15,586 nucleotides of DNA from Isohypsibius dastychi (lineage: Eukaryota > Tardigrada > Eutardigrada > Parachela > Isohypsibiidae): assembly GCA_034696485.1 (NCBI GenBank), contig JAQIWT010000745.1:1-15586 (forward strand), written 5' to 3'. The translations under genes and the position numbers were made by a program. Shown here piece by piece: positions 8,401 through 15,407 of this stretch (positions are counted from its first letter, which is position 1; each line of letters starts with the position of its first letter). Below the pieces are notes generated by a model. That model was given only the letters and a program-made list of their open reading frames with translations. It ran no database searches and had not been told where the DNA came from.

Positions 8401-9630
8401 TCAGATTCCCACGTATTCTTCCAAAGTCGGCAGAAGTACTCCAGTGATATTGGTAATAAACGAGAAGCCGTACATACACGTATGAAAGTTGGCAAACATT
8501 GCCGCAACAAGATACGTTTTTCCACTCTGCTGCCAAAAGAGTCGCTGGTTTTCTTTCACGTTGCAGAACGCGAAATGAGTCGCGATTTTTTGAAACCCAT
8601 ATTCAACCATGATCCGCACTTTCGACATGTTCTTGTTGATAGCCGTTTGCTCATCGGTCAGATCTCGGCTGTGGAATGGCGTTTGGATTTCCGCACTCGG
8701 TCCATATCCTCTGTCCCCATAAATGCAGTAATTTCTTCCCCATTCTTGGTTTTTCACTTGCAATCGCCTCCTCATGTCACTTCTTCCCAGCATAAAACTG
8801 TCGTGCCGGCGTCCTTCGTTTGTTCCGTGCATGTTTGCGATGAGTCCGTTCGGAATAACAATGCTCTGAAATTTCAAGACATGGCAGCTCGTGTATCCCC
8901 TATAGAATTCTTGCTGATCAATGCCCGGCGGGCATATAGCACGACACGTACCATCTATGAATCCCCAGCAGTTATCTGCAATCAACCGGAAACGGTAAAA
9001 TCTGGATATCCAGAATTCAGTCCGAATCGTTCACAAACCGTATCTTCCGGTTACTCGGTGAATCGCGGCTGAGAATCTTTCGATGTTTTCACGTGAGAGC
9101 AAGGGCTGGTCAAGAGACTCGAGCAGATGTCCGTGCATATCGTAAATGATATTGATGGTGTGGTTGAAAATCCTGGAAAGCGTGGATGCATCTCTTCCAA
9201 GCAAAGCCATGCAGTCGCCCCACCTGTTCGGATAAGCCAGACGACGCATAATAACTGCGAGAGCCAGCTCCCCTCTGACTAAATGAGCGCTGTCCAGTCT
9301 GATTTGAGCAGGAATCCTGAGGCAGTTTTGGAGACGTACAAAATCTTCATAACTCCTGATCCGGAAGAAAAAACGCAGTTTCTGTGTGGGCATGTTCTTC
9401 AAGTCAATCTCATGTCGGACGTAATGCCAGTTCAAATTGATGTCCACAATTCCTGCCATAATCATAGAAGTCGATCCGAGGAGAAACCTCATATGACTAA
9501 CAGGTGTTGATTCATCTTCCAGTTTCCGCCTGAGTTTCCGTGCACGGCGTCTGCGAACCAAGAATTCGTACATTCTGGGTATCCAGATGAACAAGATGAT
9601 GAAAGGTTGATGACGAAAAGATGTTCTCAT
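8401..9630 (-). CDS. PIF/Harbinger DDE transposase (nuclease)
   Basis: There are two exons, 9630-9039 and 8975-8401, with a 63-bp intron (GTTTGTG…ATTGCAG). The joined length is a multiple of three, giving 388 residues with no stop or shift, close to the usual Harbinger nuclease size. The ATG at 9628-9630 directly follows an in-frame TGA, which fixes the start unless an upstream exon exists. The N-terminal half carries the HTH-like segment typical of the family (RRLAYPNRWGDCMALLGRDA, about residues 150-170). The DDE_Tnp_4-type domain follows: D205 in GFIDGT, D256 in GRRHDS, D285 in GDRGY and E322 in VEYGF. These would bind metal and cut and join DNA at the element ends. It converges on the accessory gene with a 74-bp gap, and its intron holds one 14-bp palindrome. 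It appears intact. Confidence 0.88.
9001..9014. repeat. Palindrome in the nuclease intron
   Basis: An exact TCTGGATATCCAGA copy lies inside the 63-bp intron (8976-9038) of the nuclease gene, well clear of both splice sites. It is one of four copies in short introns of this element. Confidence 0.9.
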
Positions 9631-9825
9631 TCAAGGCCGAATTCATTCAAGAAAGGACCTGCTTCGTTTCAAATTGCAATGAAAATTCATCTGGAACAAA
9701 ATCAATCAACAATCAAGAGCCGGAAGCTGCGCTACTGAACGAGTTCCACAAAAAAAATATTGAAAAGGAAACATATTTGCCATTCTGTATCACTTAAAAC
9801 AAAGAGAGTCTGGATATCCAGAGAA
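9631..9825. other. Gap between zinc-knuckle gene and nuclease
   Basis: This short interval lies downstream of the zinc-knuckle gene and upstream of the nuclease start, both on the minus strand. It should hold the 3' end of the first and the promoter or 5' UTR of the second, or the two could be co-transcribed. One exact palindrome (9809-9822) sits 4 bp beyond the zinc-knuckle stop codon. No TATA box or poly(A) signal is convincing. Confidence 0.5.
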
Positions 9826-10916
9826 CTACTTGAAGCGGAGAAGTTCAGAGCGTTCAGCTTTGCGGATCGCGTCCTCCTCTGCGCGAGAACGCTGCAGTGC
9901 GTCGTCTTCCGTCTTCCGCATCAATCCACATTTCTCGTCGTCGAATTTCCAGCGCAGGCTCATTTGACGCTCTTCCTCTTGACGACTAACCCGCACTTCC
10001 ATATCCTCCCTAGCACGGTCTGCTTTGCGACCATCGTTCTCACGGCCGCGCTCAATCCCGATAAGTCGATCTTCGTTTTTAAACTGCTCCTGAAGTCGAC
10101 CGAAATCCTTTGCTCGGCCCTTGTCTCGATCGGAGAGATAAGCTTTCTGTGGACAGCCTAAAAAGTGCATGGCCGAATTTGCGACAACGAACGCAGTATC
10201 CGCCTTCCTTCACTCGTCCCTCAGAATCCACTGCAAAACAAAAAATATCGTATTATTTGAAAACTCTGGATATCCAGAAACAATGTGACTGTTCATGTTT
10301 CTCTTACCTTCGACCAGCTTAGTTCCACCTCCGAACACAGTCACAACTTCCGGTTCTAAGAAGCAAAATTCTCAATAATCTGGATATCCAGAACACATCC
10401 TGTCATTTACCAATTCTGATTGCACCTTGTTTCGCCTCCTCGAAGTTGAATCTGGCGATGGCAATGCGCTGGGGTGCAGCAAGGCTGGCTTCTTGATCAG
10501 CTACCAGAAACTTGCCTAGAAGATATATTGTCTAAATGATAAAATTTCAAAATACAAGTTATGGGGCCTGAAATATTTAATTTTACCTGGCACTGAACGA
10601 CTTCCGAAACGGCGAGCTGGTTTTTCGCATTGCGCGACTTCGTTCACAACGCCACCAGAACCCGATTTTTGGTCGTCCTCGACCTTCTGGATATCCAGAT
10701 CAGCCAGCTGAGCAGTTGGAAGTTCAGGCTTAGCATCTACATGCAAACAAATACAGTTTCATGATGACATTACGCTTCAAAAGTTAACTCACTCTGGATA
10801 TCCAGACTCGAAGGACCATTTCGAATAATTCCACGACCAACTGAGCTTTTCGAGATTCGTACGAAGTCGTCGCTTGCAATAGAGTCCACCACGGAGAAGC
10901 TTGCATCTGATGGCAT
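9826..10916 (-). pseudogene. CCHC zinc-knuckle accessory protein, frameshifted
   Basis: Five exons chain with the same phase throughout: 10916-10793 (ATG at 10914-10916), 10736-10587, 10515-10411, 10355-10308 and 10230-9826. Introns are 55-77 bp. The N-terminal part is acidic and serine-rich with two LDIQ peptides encoded by palindromes. The last exon encodes CVRCRKFGH, the start of a C-x2-C-x4-H-x4-C zinc knuckle, but the final cysteine (FLGC) is in another frame because of one extra base at about 10158-10168. After the shift the protein continues as a charged helix (RAREDMEVRVSRQEEERQM) to TAG at 9826-9828. Unshifted reading would stop soon after, near 10096. Zinc knuckles bind nucleic acid, so a DNA- or RNA-binding partner of the nuclease is plausible. 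A sequencing error cannot be excluded. Confidence 0.6.
10793..10806. repeat. Palindrome abutting a splice donor
   Basis: On the minus strand this exact copy is the last 14 nt of the first exon of the zinc-knuckle gene; the next bases are GTGAGT. In RNA the 14-mer could fold on itself or pair with another copy right next to the donor. Confidence 0.8.
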
Positions 10917-11027
10917 TGTAGATGACTTCAAAATGATGTGAGAGCAGGAAATTTTCGTCGAAAACAAGGTAGAACGAGAAAATGATCGCCAGATAAATCG
11001 ACTAATGAAAGCACAACAAACGAATGA

Positions 11028-11084
11028 GCTGACTGATCGCGAGCATGCGGTTTATGCATGTACAGGGAAACGCGATCAGTCAGC
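11028..11084. repeat. Right subterminal hairpin (GATCAG type)
   Basis: GCTGACTGATCGCG (11028-11041) and its exact reverse complement CGCGATCAGTCAGC (11071-11084) form a 14-bp stem around a 29-nt loop. It lies about 40-95 bp inside the right end and uses the same GATCAG/CTGATC core as the left-end palindromes at 6554-6605, suggesting matching protein-binding sites at both ends. Confidence 0.75.
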
Positions 11085-11104
11085 CAAGTGATCAGGCCAG
11101 CTCG

Positions 11105-11121
11105 CTGATTCCGTGCCTGAC
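11105..11121 (-). repeat. Right terminal inverted repeat of Harbinger-type element
   Basis: The reverse complement reads GTCAGGCACGGAATCAG, matching the left end at 14 of 17 positions. Just outside lies GTTTTATGCA (11124-11133), the inverse of 6448-6457, so the end may be a few bases further out. Confidence 0.5.
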
Positions 11122-11276
11122 ATGTTTTATGCATTTAATTATTAACGTGGGAAAGCCTGCAAACTACGTAGTACAACTCTGACATCAGAAGAGAGAAAGC
11201 GCCAAAAACCGACGTGCTAGTGGGTGTGGTTTGCCTTAAACACAGATTCTGATTCGCCGAGTGAATCGGAGTGATG

Positions 11277-11329
11277 TACGCTTCGATACGCTGCAATACG
11301 TGGTACGTACGTAGTATACGCACGGTACG
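11277..11329. repeat. Cluster of TACG tetramers, about 10-bp spacing
   Basis: TACG starts at 11277, 11287, 11297, 11304, 11308, 11317 and 11326, mostly 9-11 bp apart, which is close to one DNA turn. It may be a simple degenerate repeat; function is unknown. Confidence 0.6.
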
Positions 11330-11343
11330 GTGATGTCTACGAG

Positions 11344-11790
11344 TTGATTGGTTGATTGGAATTCGCATGTAACCTCACAGGAGGAGCCGCTGCATCTGAA
11401 GCTGGTAGGGTCCGCGGCCCGTCTTCGACGGCGTATGCTGCTAATTTAATCCCTGAAAGCGGTCCCGTTAGGAAAAATTTGCGGGTAAGCCGAAAGAAAA
11501 GAAAGGCCTTAGACCACCACGTGGGGGCTCGAATGTGCCATAATGATAATCAGCTTTAGTTTTCGTATTTAAATTTAGGCATTTTGTAAATACGGCAAGC
11601 CGATGAATAGGTCCCATCTGAGAATGGAGTGAACATGTTCGTTGCAAACCTTTCCGATAATTCCCACCTCTATGGAAAAAAATCATATTTATTAAAATGA
11701 GAGAAATTCAAAAGGTCTACAGCTTCTCTTCTACCGAATCAATATTGAGATATTTATTACGTCAATGAAGTATACCAATCAACCAATCAA
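11344..11790. repeat. Inverted repeat pair (16 bp), possible small element
   Basis: TTGATTGGTTGATTGG at 11344-11359 is the exact reverse complement of CCAATCAACCAATCAA at 11775-11790. The right repeat and its flank recur in diverged form about 50 bp further on (11826-11872), both followed by GATGATGCAAT-like sequence. The pair could mark a MITE of about 450 bp, but the unit is internally repetitive (TTGATTGG twice), so simple repeat origin is equally possible. Confidence 0.35.
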
Positions 11791-12095
11791 ATAAATGATG
11801 CAATAATACAGATGTTACAAGAACACAACCAATCAACGAATCAAATTGATGATGCAATCTACGAAAATGTTGCGCAACCTTGAAAAACACATCAGAAAAA
11901 CAAAATTCACGAAGGAATGAATTCAGGATTACAGTGTCCGGTTTATTCAATGTTATATACGTATGATGTTACTTGAAACTGGATTTTTACACGCTGGAAG
12001 GACCTTTCGGTATCTTCCAGCTACCTTGCTACCTTTCAATGTCTGCTTCGGTATCGTCCACCTTCGATAACCGTGATGAAGCAGGGTTTGTGTGG

Positions 12096-12108
12096 CTAGG
12101 CATGTCAA
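12096..12108 (+). repeat. hAT left terminal inverted repeat
   Basis: CTAGGCATGTCAA is the exact reverse complement of 15115-15127. It is followed at once by a run of TCACTT units. Confidence 0.8.
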
Positions 12109-12112
12109 AAAC

Positions 12113-12282
12113 TCACTTCACTTCACTTCACTAAAATCCGGTTTCACCAAATATTTTGGCCACTAATTACCACTCGACTAAATTTCCAAGTGACCAGTTT
12201 CCGAACGGTTAAATTTTTAAGTCACCAGATCTCACTTCACTAAACTAAAAGGTCACTTAACCATCACTTTGACCATCACTTT
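12113..12282. repeat. hAT left subterminal TCACTT/AAGTGA repeats
   Basis: TCACTTCACTTCACTTCACT at 12113-12132 is followed by further TCACTT and AAGTGACC-like motifs to about 12280. The same motif in both orientations fills the other end of the element. Subterminal repeats of this kind bind hAT transposases, often through the BED finger, in studied family members. Confidence 0.65.
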
Positions 12283-12346
12283 GTATGCCGAAATCAACCG
12301 AAAAACAACTGTGTGCACAGGTCCGAATAAGCGAGATTCAAGAACA

Positions 12347-14701
12347 TCACTCAACGAGAACAACTGGTCTAGTCAAAAATGGCTGCCAGGATTTGAGACT
12401 CAAAGTAGCTTGAACGCCCTTGCTGGATATTTTGCTTCGCTGATCAGTGATAACATAGCGCGCTTTTGAATTTTCTCTTTCGGACTGAACTGAAGACGCC
12501 GGAATTCCCAGAATGTCCATAGCAATCGACTGCAGAACGGGGAATCTGATAGCATTCTTCCAAAATGCCAGAATCGGAACGTCATGTACCGGAGCAGTTC
12601 CGAGGTACTCGGAAACTTCATCAATGACTAAACCCGTCTGACCGTACATTTCTCCGAGCTGAATGTCTCGCAAAGTCTTCGGATCCTTCTGCTTCTCCAG
12701 TCGCGTTTCAGGAACAACTTTCTGAGCTTTGTACCTTGTAAACGCCGCTTCCATAATTTTTCTCGCTTTAACTTTCTCCTCACCAACAAACGCCGAATCT
12801 TTAAATCCAGGGTCCAACAACTGTCCGATAATGGCAACATCTTTCCCATGCCAGTCTCCGATGGCCATGTCAATCTGATTTTTCATCGACTGGGCAGCAC
12901 CCCGTACCCAAGCCGACTGCAACAAAAATCAAGAAATTGAGTTTTTGGATTAGAGCAAAAATAGAAATAAACATTTCTGTCAAATTATTGAATCCAAACA
13001 CAAGAATTGTGTTTAACAAAAAAATTCTCACCTCTGAATCGTTGTTCACGGTGTTGACATGATTTTTCAGATATGATAAATAAGGCAGAGCAAGATGAAT
13101 AGTTGGATAATGGGCAGCCGAAAATTCGTCGGTGGCCATTTTGTACGGTTTCAGGAGTTCACATAGTTGCGAGATAACGAACCACTCATCATCATCCATA
13201 AACAAATCCTGGAATTCTTTGTTGGTTATCAAATATTCATCCAGCTCGTCTCGCAATGACAGCGCTCCAGCACACATAACGTACACACTATTCCATCTGG
13301 TTTTCACGTCCAATTTCAGCCCAATCTCTTTACGTCGGAGAGAGGCGCGTAAATCTTCCATTGCACGAGGACGCTTGAATGTGGTAACAATTTCTCGAAC
13401 TTTGGAGATGACATCTTCTTTGGACTTCATTCCCTCCATGGCCGAATTATGTATCGCATGATTCAAACATCTCAACCAGACTTCTGGGACTAAAAATGAG
13501 AAAAACAAGTCCCTTAGATGATATAAATTTACAACTTCATACTTCATTCTATTTGAATACACTCGCACTGCCGGTGTCAGGTTTACTTACGTCCATTGTC
13601 TTTCTTCTTCAGAGCCAAACGTTCATTCTTCAAGTTTTCCAACAGCTTCCCGGTAGTTTCGCAAGTCGCCCTCATATTCGCCGCGCCATCAGTAACCACA
13701 GCGAATATTTTGTGCTGAATTTGAAATTCTTTGAAAACGGCCATCAGTCGCGCACTCAGATTTGGGGCGGTATGTCGCTCCTGAATATACACAAAATCCA
13801 GCAGTAAACTATGGCATTCCCAATTTGACGAGATCCACTGCGCAGTAACCGGCAAATAAGATTCCCTAGAAATTAACCAGTGTTTTGAAAGATGAGCTGA
13901 TATTGCGATTTTCGTCCTACTTGGCAACAGATGACCACGCGTCGGTTGTGACACTGATTCGCCCAGGGACGTTCTTGAGCAATTTGATGATTTCGATCTT
14001 TGCTGCCGCATACGCATCCAAAATTCTTGATTTCAGTGTATTCCGACCCACAATCTTCACGAAAAAGAAAAACGGTTGATCTCGAGTATACGAATTATAA
14101 AACAAACAAACAAGCTCACCTTGAAACCATCGTTCAAAAACTTCACAAAATCCCGGAATTCCGGCTTCTCGATAAAGTTGAACGGCGATGAGGTTGCAAC
14201 AATCAAGTTGACCAGCAGTTGATCACCAACAAACTGCTTATTTTTGCTGAGCTTCGGTGAGCTTGGATCACTGGAGTCCACCGCTGCGAAACATAAAGGC
14301 ACACTTTTTCCCAGTCCCAGCTCCTTCTGGATTTGGCGCCAAACAGCCAAATGATTCTTCTCGATATGAGAAGTTGTAGTCGAAGAGGAGGACGATGCTG
14401 CATAATCAGATGAACAATGATTGCATTTTTGTCGTTTATTCGGAAGAGTGGTAAAATGCTGGCTGACGACAGACGAAAGGCTTTTTGCAGACTTGCGTTT
14501 CCCTGAAGACGAAGCAACAGGTTCTGCAATCGTTTCAGGATTTGTCGACGAAATATCAGAGGAAACCGATGCAGGTGCAAGATTCAAATCAGCATTTTCA
14601 GCTCGCTCTCGCTCATCCAGTTCTCGCTCACGTTCGTCCGATTCTCGATCCTCTCGCTCCTGTCTGGCGTATTCCTCGTTGCGAGCCGCGAAAAATGACA
14701 T
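12347..14701 (-). CDS. hAT transposase with BED zinc finger
   Basis: There are five exons, 14701-14120, 14054-13921, 13865-13591, 13489-13032 and 12916-12347. The joined length is 2019 nt with phases matching at every junction, giving 672 residues without a stop. Order: a charged N-terminal coil (residues 8-40), a BED-type finger (C93, C96, H112, H117), the RNase H-like domain with TDAW (D232) and VTDGAANM (D298), a CLNHAIHN segment, TRWNSVY, and the C-terminal dimerisation region containing SSVQSER with E629. D232, D298 and E629 correspond to the DDE triad known from Hermes. The usual ERVFS motif reads ERENS here. I chose ATG at 14699-14701; an in-frame ATG 123 nt upstream at 14822-14824 is possible. 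It excises and inserts the element by a cut-and-paste reaction in the nucleus. It appears intact, though activity is unproven. Confidence 0.9.
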
Positions 14702-15114
14702 CGTTGCAATCTTATCATCAAACTCAAGCGAATGAAGGTGAAATTCGGCAAGAACACAACAAAAAACGAAGACTGGATTGATGACAGAAAAGCATGTGCG
14801 AATGTGTTGCAATGATTCAATCAAACAGATCGATTGCTTGTCACGCTTTGAGTGCCGCTATAGTAACGCCCGCCGAATCACCTACTCGGGCCTCGGGAAG
14901 AAAATTGAAGAAATATTCAAATATAATTTTTAGTGATCACTAAGTCAACTTCACTCGAAACAAAAGTGAACTTTTGTCGACTTCACTTTTTTCACAAGTG
15001 ACTTGAAACCATTTTCACCAAAATCTGAAGTGACCAAATGTCACTCGGTTAAAAAGCTGGACGTTAACCAAAAAGTGACGGTTAGTGACCAAGAAAGTCG
15101 ACTTCACCAAAAAA
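14702..15114. repeat. hAT 5' region with subterminal AGTGA repeats
   Basis: This stretch upstream of the transposase holds its promoter and 5' UTR, plus many AAGTGA/TCACTT motifs in both orientations between about 14934 and 15110 (for example AAGTGAACTTTTG, AAGTGACTTG, AAGTGACC, AAAAGTGACGG). The density mirrors the left end. No TATA box is convincing. Confidence 0.6.
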
Positions 15115-15127
15115 TTGACATGCCTAG
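15115..15127 (-). repeat. hAT right terminal inverted repeat
   Basis: TTGACATGCCTAG is the exact inverse of the left end at 12096-12108. The next bases outside, TACTGATG, do not repeat the 8 bp left of the element. Confidence 0.8.
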
Positions 15128-15407
15128 TACTGATGGAACTGGACTGGTTAATTCTAACGATATACATCACGGGATCGGCTGAAAGTGGCGGTAAAAGAGC
15201 GTATTTTACTGTGACAAAGGTTCTCAAGCGGACGCGATACCGCTTGCAGGTTTTAGCGTATTCTACGCCCGCTTCGTTCTTGTTTTCGTTTCTAGAACGC
15301 AAACCAAGTTCCAATAATTCAAATTCTGAACTAACAAGTTAACAACGTTCATCTCTTGGTTCCTCACACTTGAACCGTATCGTGTTATATTATTTCTGTA
15401 GATAAAG
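15128..15407 (+). promoter_or_regulatory. Upstream region of the Cks gene with possible trans-splice acceptor
   Basis: These 280 bp separate the hAT element from the Cks start codon and should hold its promoter. A T-rich tract ending in ATTTCTGTAG (to about 15401) lies only 6 nt before the ATG. In nematodes this layout, an acceptor with no matching donor just before the start, is typical of spliced-leader trans-splicing. It could also be an ordinary acceptor of a 5' UTR intron. The hAT insertion lies close to this promoter. Confidence 0.35.

Larger units (their letters stand above)
6903..10806. repeat. Array of 12 dispersed 14-bp palindromes TCTGGATATCCAGA
   Basis: Exact copies are at 7646-7659, 7871-7884, 9001-9014, 9809-9822, 10265-10278, 10379-10392, 10686-10699 and 10793-10806. 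Single-mismatch copies are at 7029-7042, 8382-8395 and 9574-9587. A variant with two symmetric changes (TCCGGATATCCGGA) is at 6903-6916. Spacing is irregular (107-619 bp) and flanks are unrelated, so only the 14-mer is conserved. Four copies are in introns (7646, 9001, 10265, 10379), six in exons in different frames (SGYP, LDIQ or antisense equivalents) and two between genes. None occurs in the remaining 11 kb or so. A protein-binding site is the likeliest role; which protein is unknown. Confidence 0.93.
6478..11121. mobile_element. PIF/Harbinger-type DNA transposon carrying three genes
   Basis: Its centre encodes a DDE nuclease of the Harbinger type (8401-9630, minus). The ends are proposed from matching inverted sequences: GTCAGGCAAGTCATCAG (6478-6494) matches the reverse complement of 11105-11121 at 14 of 17 positions, and both ends continue into regions rich in GATCAG/CTGATC. 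Inside are a plus-strand accessory gene (6723-8326), the nuclease, and a minus-strand zinc-knuckle gene (9826-10916). Twelve copies of a 14-bp palindrome lie only within it. Harbinger elements usually duplicate a 3-bp target; I could not fix one, and an extra inverted TGCATAAAAC lies just outside both ends. Accessory gene and zinc-knuckle gene each have a lesion, so this copy is probably not fully autonomous. Confidence 0.65.
11122..12095. other. Non-coding spacer between the two transposons
   Basis: No gene is supported on either strand. The stretch contains a TACG cluster (11277-11329), inverted CAATCAAC-type repeats (11344-11359 and 11775-11790), a diverged second copy of the right repeat around 11826-11872, and a hairpin with 8-bp arms (11993-12000 and 12014-12021). 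It looks like intergenic DNA with small repeat elements. Confidence 0.55.
12096..15127. mobile_element. hAT-superfamily DNA transposon, complete-looking
   Basis: The element of about 3.0 kb is bounded by perfect 13-bp inverted ends, CTAGGCATGTCAA (12096-12108) and TTGACATGCCTAG (15115-15127). It contains one minus-strand transposase gene with all expected hAT parts. Both ends are lined with short TCACTT/AAGTGA repeats. hAT elements normally create 8-bp target duplications; the 8 bp next to the two ends (TTGTGTGG and TACTGATG) do not match, so the copy is old, rearranged, or its ends differ slightly from my call. Confidence 0.82.

Noticed and set aside
8326-9072. Long plus-strand open frame (248 codons) opposite the nuclease
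   Set aside because: It lies antisense to the nuclease exons, which carry clear DDE motifs; it shows no domain and crosses the nuclease intron.
6903-10806. CRISPR-like array
   Set aside because: The repeats are only 14 bp, irregularly spaced by 107-619 bp, lie inside genes, and the context is a eukaryotic transposon.
6478-11121. Helitron or retrotransposon origin of the central element
   Set aside because: No helicase, Rep, reverse transcriptase or LTR is visible; the DDE nuclease identifies it as Harbinger type.
11135-11686. Short open frames in the spacer between the transposons
   Set aside because: They have no recognised domains, no splice partners, and overlap repeats.
13132-13461. 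Plus-strand open frame inside the hAT gene
   Set aside because: Antisense to hAT exon 4, which is in phase with the other exons and carries family motifs.
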